Shown: positions 28,060 through 36,957, counted from the stretch's first letter. The stretch is DNA of 64,000 nt from Propioniciclava flava (GCF_004126535.1 NZ_PPCV01000003.1:310001-374000), one strand, 5' to 3'. Numbers and translations are program-made. The notes: a model not told the origin generated them from the sequence alone.

Positions 28060-28743
28060 TCAGGAGTGCTGTTCGGCGTCCTGAGGTAGGGCGTCAGTGG
28101 AGGCGAGTTGGCGCAACGCATCGACGCAGGCGCCAGGGTCGCGCGCGATTGCGGACGCTGGTGCGCCTTCGGATTCGGGGCCATACCCCCACGTGACGAA
28201 GACACAACGCAGCCCCCGGGCTGCGGCGCCGTCGACATCATGGTGACGGTCACCGATCATGATCGCCTGGGAGGCGTCCACCCCGGCCGCCTCCAGCCGT
28301 TCGAGCGCCTGCCCGATCACCCACGCCTTGTCATGCTGCTCGGCCAGATCAGCCCCGGCGATCACCGTGAAGTACCGATCCAAACCCTTGGCCTCAGCGA
28401 TCCGACGCGCCAGATCCTCCCGCTTCGAGGTGGCCACCGCCAGCGTCCACCCGTCATCGAGCAGACTGCGCAGAGCATCCTCCACGCCCGGATACACCTC
28501 GGCCTGGGTCATGGTCTGGGTGTAAATCTCCCGGTAGGCGTCCCGAAACGAGGCGGCCTCCTCGGCGGGAACCCCCAGCACCTGCGTGATGCCGTTCAGC
28601 AACGGCGGCCCCACAAACCCACGAATCGCCACAGCGTCCGGAACCGGATAGCCGCGCGCCTCCAACGTCGCCCGAGCCGCACCGATCACGGTAGGACCGC
28701 TGTTGACAAGGGTGCCGTCGAAGTCGAAGAGGGCTACGCGCAT
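28060..28743 (-). CDS. HAD-superfamily phosphatase (phosphoglycolate phosphatase-like)
   Basis: 227 aa from the ATG at 28743 (MRVALFDFDGTLVNSG). HAD motif I DFDGTL, motif II ATSKRE, the Lys of motif III (DKAWVIGQAL) and motif IV MIGDRHHDVDGA are all present, so it should be an active Asp-nucleophile phosphatase with a helical cap. It resembles Gph/PpaX enzymes; the substrate is not determined. Confidence 0.88.
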   Translation of the reverse strand: MRVALFDFDGTLVNSGPTVIGAARATLEARGYPVPDAVAIRGFVGPPLLNGITQVLGVPAEEAASFRDAYREIYTQTMTQAEVYPGVEDALRSLLDDGWTLAVATSKREDLARRIAEAKGLDRYFTVIAGADLAEQHDKAWVIGQALERLEAAGVDASQAIMIGDRHHDVDGAAARGLRCVFVTWGYGPESEGAPASAIARDPGACVDALRQLASTDALPQDAEQHS

Positions 28744-28859
28744 GCCCCTCACCCTAGGGCCCTCGCTCCCGACCCCAGGCCCCTGTGCCAAGGCTGGCCA
28801 CCGATTTTGAGCGAGCGCCTCGGAGGCTGTAAGGTCCGTTACTGCGTCAACGACGTGTT

Positions 28860-28933
28860 GGGCCTATAGCTCAGATGGTTAGAGCGCCGCCCTGATAAGG
28901 CGGAGGTCACTGGTTCAAGTCCAGTTAGGCCCA
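28860..28933 (+). tRNA. tRNA-Ile (anticodon GAT)
   Basis: 74 nt, read by hand: acceptor GGGCCTA paired with TAGGCCC, discriminator A at 28933, D loop with AGATGGTTAGA, anticodon stem CCGCC/GGCGG region with GAT at 28894-28896, and T loop TTCAAGT. The CCA end is not encoded (ACCC follows). The usual neighbour in this family of genomes, tRNA-Ala, is not found downstream, where foreign-looking genes begin instead. Confidence 0.97.
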
Positions 28934-28940
28934 CCCTTCG

Positions 28941-28969
28941 AAACCCCCTCCCACTAGGCAGGGGGTTTT
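28941..28969 (+). terminator. Rho-independent terminator after tRNA-Ile
   Basis: A 9-bp stem, AAACCCCCT (28941-28949) with AGGGGGTTT (28960-28968), a 10-nt loop and a final T. It lies 7 bp after the tRNA and should end its transcript. Confidence 0.8.
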
Positions 28970-28983
28970 CTCATGCCCGTCGT

Positions 28984-29004
28984 GTGTATCTTCCGTGTAT
29001 CTTC
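28984..29004. repeat. Tandem pair of GTGTATCTTC at the island's left edge
   Basis: Two identical 10-mers, 28984-28993 and 28995-29004, 50 bp after the tRNA end. Short direct repeats at this distance can be arm-type sites of a tyrosine recombinase at an attachment site. This is the only sequence hint of an att region here; the integrase is not in the window. Confidence 0.3.
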
Positions 29005-29120
29005 ATGGGCCCGAGCTGACCCTCTCCGCGAGCCTTCCCGCACTCCCTTCGAGCAGCTGTCCGTGGAGCGCTCCTGATTTCACTTCTGGATGTTGAAGAC
29101 ATCTGGAAGGGCGGGACGGC

Positions 29121-29411
29121 ATGGACGAGTTGTTGGCACTGGGGTTGGCGCTGGGTCACGTGCGGAGCGCGGTGGTCGCGTTCGTGTCGGCGGACGACCC
29201 AACCGGGGAATCGCTGTTCCTGGCGGCGGAGTGTCTGGACCTGGAGGGCCTGTTCGGTGACTTCGGGGTCGTGCCACAGCAAGTCGATCCCGGCTTGGAC
29301 GCGATCGCGTCGCTGGACGCCGCGTCCAATGTGTTGGTCGCAGCGCGGCAGGTGGTGCCGCTGGCCTTGTGGGCCGCGTTACAGGAGGTGCGGGCGAGGG
29401 CAGCACGATGA
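29121..29411 (+). CDS. Small hypothetical protein, first gene of a three-gene operon
   Basis: 96 aa, helical and acidic (MDELLALGLALGHVRSAVVA), no signal or membrane span, with GGAAGGGCGGG upstream. No family was recognised. It ends in an ATGA overlap with the next gene. Small acidic proteins of this sort at the edge of actinobacterial integrative elements are often part of conjugation or maintenance modules, but nothing in the sequence proves this. Confidence 0.6.
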   Translation: MDELLALGLALGHVRSAVVAFVSADDPTGESLFLAAECLDLEGLFGDFGVVPQQVDPGLDAIASLDAASNVLVAARQVVPLALWAALQEVRARAAR

Positions 29412-30238
29412 CCACCACGGTCGGGATGCTGCTGGACGACGTCCACACCCGCGCCTGGGACCTGTGTGCGGAACTCGAGGACCGGCGTGCCGAGAATCGC
29501 TACGGCGAGCGCGGCCTGAAGGTTCTGGCGGTATGGCCCAGGTTGGCGACCGCAGCCCTCCACGTCCTGGACGCGGTGCCACTGGAACCGGCATGGCTGG
29601 ACGACATGGGGTCCGTCCGGTTGGTGTTGGGCCAAGTCGGGCGAGGGGTGCTCGAGGCCACGGCCGACACCGGTTCCGCAGCAGCGTCCCTGAAGCCCGA
29701 TCCGGCGGTGGGCAAGCTGACGCTCCGATTGGGGCTGATCGCGGACCTGCTGGTTGGCGAGAAACCGGCGTGCACCGATGTGGACCGGGCTGTTCTGGAG
29801 GGCTTACAGGCCAACGTCGTCTCGATCGTTCACGCCGTGGCCACGGTGTCCCTGCCACTCCTGCAGGACCGGGACCATCTGCAGGCGCCTCGATCGGTGC
29901 TGGCTGCTGTCAAGGCCCGCACGGAGCGGTTCGCGATGATCCCCGCCGAACGACGGAGCGGCCGATACGAGGACGTGGGCGCGGTCACGTCGAAGTCGTT
30001 GGACGCTGCGATCTCGACCTGGGTGCACGTCGTCGCGGAGAACAGCAAACCCATCATCGCCAAACTCACCCGGTGCATCGACGGCCCCACCGGACGCGCC
30101 CTCCTCGAACGCCAGCGCGCTGCCCTTGATCGTGTCGCCGCAGTCCGGCATGGCCAGATACCGGCGGACGCCCGCGCCATCGCTGCCCTCGTCGCCGCCC
30201 AACGGGGTGGCTTGGTCGCCGAGAGGCGGATCCCATGA
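29408..30238 (+). CDS. Hypothetical helical protein, second gene of the operon
   Basis: 276 aa, ATG overlapping the previous stop (ATGA) and ending in an ATGA overlap with the next gene. It is mostly alpha-helical (LDDVHTRAWDLCAELEDRRA, LRLGLIADLLVG, ALLERQRAALDRVAAVRHGQ), with no membrane span and no recognisable catalytic motif. Strict coupling with both neighbours suggests a complex or ordered assembly of the three products. The function is unknown. Confidence 0.65.
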   Translation: MTTTVGMLLDDVHTRAWDLCAELEDRRAENRYGERGLKVLAVWPRLATAALHVLDAVPLEPAWLDDMGSVRLVLGQVGRGVLEATADTGSAAASLKPDPAVGKLTLRLGLIADLLVGEKPACTDVDRAVLEGLQANVVSIVHAVATVSLPLLQDRDHLQAPRSVLAAVKARTERFAMIPAERRSGRYEDVGAVTSKSLDAAISTWVHVVAENSKPIIAKLTRCIDGPTGRALLERQRAALDRVAAVRHGQIPADARAIAALVAAQRGGLVAERRIP

Positions 30239-30867
30239 CCACCACGCCGGACGCCGACGCCGGGCTCGTCCGCGCGTTCCCTACCCCGGGGCCGTTACTT
30301 GGCACCGCCTGCCGCGACCTCTACCTGGCCGCCGAGGGCAGCGACAACCAGAAAGCCACCATCGGCGACCCCAACCTGCTGCCCAAACCCTGGGACCCAC
30401 CCACCTGCCGCAACCCTCAACTCCGGGCCGAACTCTGGACGTGGCTCGACGCCGTCGTCATCTGGGTGAACCACGAGTACGTGTGGGACCCCGACGGCAC
30501 CATCCCGCCCTGCTGGCCCCTACATCCTCACATCGTCCACGAACTCGCGGTGATGGCCGACCAGCGCCGGCGCGCCGGCGTCGCCCTCGACTCCAACGCC
30601 CTCGAAGAGTGGCACCGCTACACCCTGCCCGGGTTCCTCGAACGCCTGCGCTCCCGCCTCAAGGTCCACTGCGATCAAGACCACCAACCCTGGCCCGCGA
30701 GGAGCCGTCACGTTCGCCACACAGGCGATGGCCACGCCAAGAGACGGCGCGAGGCCTTTGATGGCGACGTCCAACACCTGAGTCCCTCCGAGCAGATCAC
30801 CCCGACTCGACCGCGGCTCAGGCTCTTGAATCCGGACACGGGTGAGCTGCTCGACTGCCACGACTGA
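30235..30867 (+). CDS. Hypothetical protein, third gene of the operon (weak DUF4913 resemblance)
   Basis: 210 aa, ATG overlapping the previous stop. The central part (LRAELWTWLDAVVIWVNHEY, PPCWPLHPHIVHELAVMADQ, ALEEWHRYTLPGFLERLRSR) has a Trp-rich pattern that recalls DUF4913 proteins found on actinobacterial conjugative elements. I rate that match as weak. The C-terminus (PTRPRLRLLNPDTGELLDCHD) looks like an unstructured tail. It is probably part of the element's transfer or maintenance functions together with the two genes before it. Confidence 0.6.
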   Translation: MTTTPDADAGLVRAFPTPGPLLGTACRDLYLAAEGSDNQKATIGDPNLLPKPWDPPTCRNPQLRAELWTWLDAVVIWVNHEYVWDPDGTIPPCWPLHPHIVHELAVMADQRRRAGVALDSNALEEWHRYTLPGFLERLRSRLKVHCDQDHQPWPARSRHVRHTGDGHAKRRREAFDGDVQHLSPSEQITPTRPRLRLLNPDTGELLDCHD

Positions 30868-30893
30868 CGCCAGCGAGACGCGCCATCACGGAT

Positions 30894-30921
30894 CTGCCCA
30901 GAGTCGGGCGTCCGCAGATGC
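30894..30921. repeat. 28-bp direct repeat, left copy
   Basis: Positions 30894-30921 match 32058-32085 at 26 of 28 bases (core CGTCCGCAGATGC, same orientation). The two copies flank the single gene at 31039-31845. A shorter, imperfect relative lies at about 39275-39296. Confidence 0.55.
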
Positions 30922-31038
30922 GATCCTCAGAACCATGCTGCCTGCGCACGAACTCATGCCGCTGGAAACGTGCTGAATAGAACTGAAGTGACGAGCACCT
31001 AATCTGGCTCTTCACGAAAGAGACACTAATCTTGGGAC

Positions 31039-31845
31039 ATGAGCGGATTCGAGTTCGGTATTCAGGGAAGTAGTAATCAGCGATTCGCGGTGGACTGGGC
31101 CAACGGGAATATGATCGAGATCGCGCAAATGCAGAATCGACTTCCGCGGACATGGGACGAGCTGGCGCAGCCTGGGTCAGAACTGGCGACGCTGTTGGAG
31201 CAGCTTCCCTCAGGGCCAGTGGATCTACGGCGGACCCTGTTCGAGGGGCTGTGGACGGCCTACGTCTGCCTCGAAGAGATAGCGATGGTTGCTCAGCAGC
31301 AGCGCGAAGGAGCGGCACCATCGATCATGGCGGACCTACGGGCTGCCCTGCTTGCCAGCGGTCGGGTGCTGTTCACGCTACTGCCGGACACCGCTGAGTC
31401 GCGTCGTGTGGAGCGAGCCACCACGGTCATGGCCCAAGAGGCCGACAGCCTTCACAGGTTGTACAAGGAGGCGGACGCCTACAGGAAAGCAGGGATCGTC
31501 AATCTCCCGCCAGAAGCCGAGGTCGCGGAAAGCCGGCGACTGGCCAAGGAGATGCTGAAGTACGGTCGGCCTCCCGGAGACGCCAAGATGCTGCAGGACG
31601 TTGCGACGGTCAGTGCCCAGGTGCTGGCCCGGGAGCGGCAGGACGAGGCCACCGACATCGAGCGGCACCTACTGTGGATATTCAACGTAGGCAGCGGCTT
31701 TGCGCATGGCTACGGATGGCCCTCGCTGCTGTGGCGAGTGGGATCCCTGCCGACCAACACCCCGGGGGACTACATGCTCACGAGCATCCTCGTGCACCAG
31801 GCGCACCGACTGGTCTTGGAGCAGGCGGGCATCGGCTTGGAGTAG
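31039..31845 (+). CDS. Hypothetical protein flanked by direct repeats
   Basis: 268 aa, ATG at 31039 with only a weak GGGA ribosome site. It is a soluble helical protein with a conserved-looking C-terminal block (ERHLLWIFNVGSGFAHGYGW and LVHQAHRLVLEQAGI). That pattern recalls HEPN-like or abortive-infection helical domains, but no R-x4-6-H motif could be fixed. It stands alone between two imperfect 28-bp repeats, like a cassette. A defence-related cargo gene is possible; the function is unknown. Confidence 0.6.
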   Translation: MSGFEFGIQGSSNQRFAVDWANGNMIEIAQMQNRLPRTWDELAQPGSELATLLEQLPSGPVDLRRTLFEGLWTAYVCLEEIAMVAQQQREGAAPSIMADLRAALLASGRVLFTLLPDTAESRRVERATTVMAQEADSLHRLYKEADAYRKAGIVNLPPEAEVAESRRLAKEMLKYGRPPGDAKMLQDVATVSAQVLARERQDEATDIERHLLWIFNVGSGFAHGYGWPSLLWRVGSLPTNTPGDYMLTSILVHQAHRLVLEQAGIGLE

Positions 31846-32230
31846 GCGTTCGCGGATCCCGACTCTGATCACCCCTAGATGGTGAGTCGAAGCCCGGTTC
31901 CTTGAGGAGTCGCTGGTGCTATTGAGGCTTCACTGGCGCGCCCAGGCGGCCGCCTACTTCGAGGGGCCGGTGACGCTCGGACGGCGTGGGGCGACACGGT
32001 CGGGATTCGTAGTGATCCCAACGAGACGCGCCGGTCGAGGCGCGAACTCGTACGCAACTGCCGAGAGTCGGACGTCCGCAGATGCCGATGCCGATGCCAC
32101 GGTGTCCAAAGTCGTGCGTCGACAGACGAGAATGCCTGACATCCCCCGGAGGCCAGATCCGAGTCGTCGATTGGCTCTCGGCGCCGGTAGCTGACTGGTC
32201 TCTCACCTTGCCAACGGCACGCCGTGCTCC
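31846..32230. other. Non-coding stretch in the island with a direct-repeat copy
   Basis: 385 bp. Short open frames exist on both strands, but none has good codon character or a ribosome site. The only structure seen is the right copy of the 28-bp repeat at 32058-32085 and a GATGCC-type short tandem next to it. Confidence 0.5.
32058..32085. repeat. 28-bp direct repeat, right copy
   Basis: Partner of 30894-30921 with two mismatches. Together they bracket a 1.1-kb unit holding one gene. Confidence 0.55.
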
Positions 32231-33127
32231 TCATGAGCGATGCGTCTTGGTTGTGGGGGCCGAAGTCAAGAAGAGTTGAACTGCCCCGATCAATGCTCCA
32301 CCCGCCAGTCCGACCAACAAGCCTGACCAGAATGTTAGGTCCGAAGCGGACCTAGCCTCACTCGTGTTGACCCCATCCACCTGGGCGCCCGCGTAATTGG
32401 GCTCCCGACTCGTGTAGTCCAACGTGCTGCTCATGTAGAGGGTCCCGGACGATGCGTCTAGCGACGCTCCATCCCACCGATACCGGACGAGATCATCTGC
32501 CTGAAGACGCACCTCTGCGGAACCGTCAGCGTACTCCTCTTGGTCATCCCACGCGGACATCTGGATACCGAAGATTCGCGGCACCACCCCCCGGCACTCC
32601 GCGGGAGTGCATCTGAATATAGGGAGACCACGTGTGCCAGATACCCGAATATCGATACTTCCAACGCGGTAATTGGCGTCCCTATAGCTGGAGTCTCTGT
32701 GAAGATCGAACGAAGTCATGACCCCTTGGTCGGCGGGGGAGCTGTGGGCACCGATGGAAGAGTAATCGGGTTTGCTGCAATAGTCCGGGCAGGAGAAGGA
32801 CAGCTGAGGCTGGTCGGGGAAATAGACGGTGACCTCTGCCGAATCGTTGGCCAGCCGGGGGTCCTGATACCCAGTAAGGGCCAAGGTGACGAGCCACTTG
32901 TCGGAGTCCCTCGTACTCCTCGCGCCTTCATCGGGTCTCACCTCAAGGGTGGCTGACGTCAGTTGGAGAGGACTCATCACGACGACCTGCACCGGTCGTG
33001 GGCGCGTAGGGATATCGCTCCTGGGGAAGATCGCAAACGCGCCACTGAGACACGCGACGCCGACGGCGAGTAGCCACAGGGAAGGCAGGTGCCGCCGTGC
33101 GGGGCCCATCGGTCGTGCTCCAGCCAT
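32231..33127 (-). CDS. Hypothetical membrane protein
   Basis: 298 aa from the ATG at 33127 (MAGARPMGPARRHLPSLWLL); the frame is open upstream but that part has shadow-like composition. A span near residues 15-35 is followed by a beta-rich exported-type domain of about 210 residues with three Cys (FSCPDYCSK, FRCTPAEC) and a second span near the C-terminus (FWSGLLVGLAGGALIGAVQL). The topology is probably two spans with the large domain outside. No family was recognised. Confidence 0.6.
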   Translation of the reverse strand: MAGARPMGPARRHLPSLWLLAVGVACLSGAFAIFPRSDIPTRPRPVQVVVMSPLQLTSATLEVRPDEGARSTRDSDKWLVTLALTGYQDPRLANDSAEVTVYFPDQPQLSFSCPDYCSKPDYSSIGAHSSPADQGVMTSFDLHRDSSYRDANYRVGSIDIRVSGTRGLPIFRCTPAECRGVVPRIFGIQMSAWDDQEEYADGSAEVRLQADDLVRYRWDGASLDASSGTLYMSSTLDYTSREPNYAGAQVDGVNTSEARSASDLTFWSGLLVGLAGGALIGAVQLFLTSAPTTKTHRS

Positions 33128-33519
33128 CCGGCTCCGCCCCCTGTTCTGAATCGCCGCGGGATCTATGGAGGCTCGGTCACTTGGTGCCGGCCTCGGTGAC
33201 GACTCGCTTGTCAGGGTAGTGGTGGATCGCCTCCGTGGCCCAGTAGGCGGCCTTGTGCCCAGGGTGTCCGGACTCGCGCGGCGTGCGATCGAAGAGCTCG
33301 CGGAGGCGACCCGGAAACGCCTCCTCAGGTAGGGCTGCCTCAACGCACTACTTTGCCGCGCCGCGGACGATAGCCTCCGGCTGGGAAGTCCGCAACCTCT
33401 TCTGCTGCACCGGGGTGCGCAGTTCCGTTTCCCTATCGAGGGTTCATTAGGCTAATTGCTGAGCCTCACGCAGGGCGACCCTTCATACTGGGCCTCAGGG
33501 TATGGATGGAGGCCAAGAG
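33128..33519. other. Non-coding stretch in the island
   Basis: 391 bp between two divergent genes. No convincing coding sequence or RNA was seen. GGAGG at 33507-33511 is the ribosome site for the gene starting at 33520. Confidence 0.45.
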
Positions 33520-34224
33520 ATGACGGAGGGCGCGGACGGCGTGACTGGGGAACACGACGAAGCGGACGGCACACCCCCGAAGCACGGGGGCGAACGTGAG
33601 CCTGAGGACCAGTCGACGGACAGCCCCGACAGGGGTCGGCGCCGCCGAACGATCCGCCTGGACGACATCCGCGACGAGGCGGCGAAGCGGGACCGGGGTC
33701 CGGGCGCTGACATGACGTTGAAGGAACTCATCGAGGCCGAGAAGGACCCCGACCACCCCCGGCACGCCGACGCGGTGGAGACCGGAAAGCTGCTGTCAGC
33801 CGAACTTCAACCCATGATCAAGAAGATGACCGAGTCGTTCATGCCCAAGTTGAACCTCGGGGAGTCGCTGGTTCAGGGGATGAACAAGCAGTGGACGGAC
33901 TCGATCAAGCCGACGGTGAACCGCGGGCTGGTCGAGGGCTGGGTTAAGGTGCCCGATCGGATCCCGCTGTGGGAGCCCCCTGAACTGGACCTCGATTTCA
34001 GCGACTCGCCGCTGGTCCGCTCGGCTCAACTTGGTGAACAAACCGTGGAGACCCTGGAGGCCATCGCGGGCACTTTGTTGGCGCAGAATGAAGCAGCCAA
34101 GCTGGCCAACGCGGAGGCCACCAAGGTGGCACGGCGAACGTTGTGGGTGGCCGTCTTCACGCTGGTTGCCACGGTGGCGGGCATCTTGGTGACCATCATG
34201 CTGGCTTTCCGCCCTGGGGGCTAG
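33520..34224 (+). CDS. Hypothetical tail-anchored membrane protein
   Basis: 234 aa from the ATG at 33520, preferred over 33502 because GGAGG lies 8 nt upstream. It has a very acidic/basic mixed N-terminal region (to about residue 70), a helical middle (ETGKLLSAELQPMIKKMTES) and one C-terminal span (TLWVAVFTLVATVAGILVTI) with almost nothing after it. It is therefore a cytosolic protein anchored by its tail. No family was recognised. Single-span proteins of this kind are often effectors in anti-phage modules, but there is no partner gene here to support that. Confidence 0.6.
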   Translation: MTEGADGVTGEHDEADGTPPKHGGEREPEDQSTDSPDRGRRRRTIRLDDIRDEAAKRDRGPGADMTLKELIEAEKDPDHPRHADAVETGKLLSAELQPMIKKMTESFMPKLNLGESLVQGMNKQWTDSIKPTVNRGLVEGWVKVPDRIPLWEPPELDLDFSDSPLVRSAQLGEQTVETLEAIAGTLLAQNEAAKLANAEATKVARRTLWVAVFTLVATVAGILVTIMLAFRPGG

Positions 34225-34421
34225 CGGACACGGTGAGGGCAACGACCTACGAACAGATCGCCGAGGCGCTCAGCCGGCGTGGATCATCAAGCACTCGGAA
34301 GGCGTTGGCGGGTTCCGAAGGGCAGCTGGACACCCCCAACGAACGCACTGATCTGCCGCGGTGTGCGAGGGTAGCCTTTCGTCTGGCTGCCACCCGAGCC
34401 CGACCGCCCTAAATGCCGCGG

Positions 34422-35324
34422 TCACGTTGGCAATGGGCTCCTTGCTGGGTTGGTTTGGGGCCCGATGTCGGTCTTCGGTTCGCCTGACTCGGCTGAGCGC
34501 ACCTCGCATCTCTCCATGAAACGGGAGAGCAGCGAGAGCGTTGCGAGGAGTTCAAACGCTTCCTGCTCGGTGAGCACACCTTGCCTGTGGGTTGCCGGGT
34601 TGCGAACCGTCATCTGCACCCCTGGCGCGAACTGGCGTAGGCCGTCCTGCATCGTCTTCACGTCGCGATCTTCTGGGTCCCCTGGCCAACGAAGGCGAGG
34701 GCGACCAGGGGCCGGCTCGTTTACAGAGAACAGCTGCTGCCAGATGGAGGTGTCAGCGATGTCATTTCGCACACCCAGCCCCTTGGCGGCGCTTACGACG
34801 GCGTCAGCTGCCGCCTGAACAGCTGCTCGCAGCTGGTGCATGGTCCAGAATGGAGCGGCAGCGTTCCATACGGTGGGGTGCAACGAGGCTGGCCCCAGAA
34901 CCGGAAGCGCCACGGACTTCTCCGCCTCCTCGGCCTCCGCCATCATCGTGGACAACACTCCCAAGGATCGGGCGATGATCCTTCTGAGTTCACTCGGGTA
35001 GAGGAACGCCTTCGGTCGCAGCATCGTGTCCCAGTTGGAGAACGGGTCCACGACGCCGACTCCCTGCACCACCATGTGCGCCCCCGTCAGCTCGGCCACC
35101 GATGAGCACTCCCCGGCGCGCCGTGCGACCGCATCCGTTCTCTTAGCGGCTTCGTTCGCGTCTGCCCCCTCTTTGGGCCAACACGTGGGAAGGTAGCCGA
35201 GCCCTGGTCCACTCATGCTTCCCTCCTCGTGGAGTTCCATGAAGGCCTCGAACGACTCCTGAAACCGTTCGAGCGATTCGATGGTCCGGCGGAGGTATGC
35301 GGGTGTCTTGTCGGTCACATCCAC
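34422..35324 (-). CDS. TIGR02391-like (Ymh/abortive-infection type) protein
   Basis: 300 aa. The start is uncertain; the longest version begins at a GTG at 35324. The C-terminal half matches the TIGR02391/Ymh pattern: VWNAAAPFWTMHQLRAAVQA, DTSIWQQLFSV, MQDGLRQFAPGVQMTVRNP followed by ATHRQ, then EAFELLATLSLLSRFMERCE. This family is often found in phage-defence contexts; some members have HEPN-like features. The N-terminal half is helical and not recognised. It is a probable defence gene of the island. Confidence 0.65.
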   Translation of the reverse strand: MDVTDKTPAYLRRTIESLERFQESFEAFMELHEEGSMSGPGLGYLPTCWPKEGADANEAAKRTDAVARRAGECSSVAELTGAHMVVQGVGVVDPFSNWDTMLRPKAFLYPSELRRIIARSLGVLSTMMAEAEEAEKSVALPVLGPASLHPTVWNAAAPFWTMHQLRAAVQAAADAVVSAAKGLGVRNDIADTSIWQQLFSVNEPAPGRPRLRWPGDPEDRDVKTMQDGLRQFAPGVQMTVRNPATHRQGVLTEQEAFELLATLSLLSRFMERCEVRSAESGEPKTDIGPQTNPARSPLPT

Positions 35325-35400
35325 ATCTTCGCGTGTCGCAGTCGATCCAGAGGTGCAGGCAATGAAGGGCTAATGGCGCATCGCGGGTCTGGGAGGCGCA

Positions 35401-35709
35401 CTACTTCCCTAACGCGCGCTTCTGCCGCGTCAACGTCGAATACGACCCCTTGAACCCAAGTGGACGCAACTCGTCGAGCAGCGTCTGTGCCCAAAGGTGG
35501 GGGTCCTCACGAAGCCGTTCGGTGACGTAGTCGACGAACCGCTCGAACGGGTCCGGGCGGGCCTGGACGCGGACGCCGGGCTGTCGTTCGCCGGCCAAGT
35601 AGGCGCGGATCGTCTTGCGGTCGTGATTGGTGTGGCGGGCGATCGCGCTGATCGTCCACCCCTGTTCTTTCAGAGCGTGAATCTCCACGCTGCTCCTCTC
35701 TGAGAGCAT
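35401..35709 (-). pseudogene. IS21-family transposase IstA, N-terminal fragment
   Basis: 102 residues remain from the ATG at 35709: MLSERSSVEIHALKEQGWTI, then SAIARHTNHDRKTIRAYLAG, the helix-turn-helix typical of IstA. The frame then stops at 35401. Full IstA proteins run to about 400-500 aa, so the DDE catalytic core is gone, and no istB follows. It is a dead remnant. Confidence 0.8.
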
Positions 35710-35848
35710 GAGCAACGGGCCTCCCTCGAAGGCTGGTGTGTGGTCAGAGACCACCAGCATCGAGGGAGGCCCGCCTCATGCGGCGGAGCGACCCAGGGTG
35801 GGGAACCTCGATGAGCAGAAGTGGGGAGTTTCAATGAGCGCCGTCACA
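35401..35848 (-). mobile_element. IS21 remnant with one intact end
   Basis: Upstream of the istA fragment the repeated blocks GGGGAACCTCGATGAGC (about 35799-35816) and GGGGAGTTTCAATGAGC (about 35824-35840) are the multiple terminal repeats of IS21 elements. The end appears to be ...CACA at 35848 (TGTG in element orientation). The other end and most of the element are lost near 35400. Confidence 0.65.
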
Positions 35849-36068
35849 GTCCCGTACGGAGCGGCCCAGACAGTCACTAGCGGGCGTTGGGTGCTTTGGT
35901 GAGGGTTGCCTGTCAGCAGGCGGCTCCGACTGCGCCGATGTTCAATGTTTCTAGTGCGAGGCCAGGTTTCGCCGTGCCTCCTGGAGCCTTCGTGCTGAGG
36001 GCATTCGTACTGTCAGTGGCGCTCGTTACCGTGGCTGTCGAAGTAGCGAGAGACCACGGAGGGATCTG

Positions 36069-36809
36069 ATGTTCAACTATGAAACGAGCTTTCCTATCGC
36101 CGTCGCCAGCCATGATGACGAGGCGTTGAGGACGGCTATCGGCTGGTGCGCCGCGCATAGGGAGGACGGGGACCGTGTGACCGTCTGGACACGCCAGAAG
36201 CAGAATCTAGGCCACAACAGAATTCTTAGCAGGTTCGTCGACGGATACCGCGACGTGGACCATGTCACCGCGCGAGGCGGGTCCTATGTGCGCGGCTCCG
36301 GTCCGGTGCTGATGGCGTGGCCGGATCCGGCGGACATTGGGGAGTTCCTTACCTGGAACCACAACAAGGTTCGGGCGCTCTGCGTGATCGCCTGGGACGC
36401 CGACACGATTCGACCTTGGGTGACCCAGGTGAAGCCCGCGATCCTCGGCGACAACAGCCTGTGGGATCACCTGTCTCCTGCGCTGGATCCGGTGGTCGAG
36501 GAGGCCCTGCGCAGCCTCACGATGACTGTGAACCACAACAACACTATCAGTGCGGGCTACGAGAAGGACCAAGTCGTGGGGTCCTTCCTGGCGCTGCACG
36601 ACGCCGGGTATCGGCTTGAAGGCGATCTCCTGAGCGGTTGGGCCGTGGCAAACGGATGGTCCGGAAACAACGCGCGTCGACTTCAGGACTACGCCGAACG
36701 AATCGAAGGCGGCGCGAGACCGCGCACACGCAACTCTAAGGGGCCGAAGGTGGTCGACTACTACCGAAAGAAGGCCGCGGAGCGGGCAGCAGGAGAGCTC
36801 GTCGACTGA
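36069..36809 (+). CDS. Hypothetical protein
   Basis: 246 aa, ATG preceded by GGAGGGATCT, a good ribosome site. It is a soluble alpha/beta protein. The N-terminal half alternates strands and helices (FPIAVASHDDEALRTAIGWC, VLMAWPDPADIGEF, RALCVIAWDAD), and the C-terminal part is helical and ends basic (VVDYYRKKAAERAAGELVD). No family was recognised. The Rossmann-like rhythm of the first 130 residues suggests nucleotide or nucleic-acid handling, which is only an impression. Confidence 0.65.
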   Translation: MFNYETSFPIAVASHDDEALRTAIGWCAAHREDGDRVTVWTRQKQNLGHNRILSRFVDGYRDVDHVTARGGSYVRGSGPVLMAWPDPADIGEFLTWNHNKVRALCVIAWDADTIRPWVTQVKPAILGDNSLWDHLSPALDPVVEEALRSLTMTVNHNNTISAGYEKDQVVGSFLALHDAGYRLEGDLLSGWAVANGWSGNNARRLQDYAERIEGGARPRTRNSKGPKVVDYYRKKAAERAAGELVD

Positions 36810-36957
36810 GGCGACTGCCGGGAGCAGAAGCTCCTGTGGAGGCTCGAGCCTGTACGGATGAGGCGTTCCGAAATCCCACATCGGATCATGCCGCTGGTAG
36901 GAAGATCGTTTCAGCATCGCTGGCGGCTCTGGAAGCTAGCTGTCGCCTCTCGAACTG

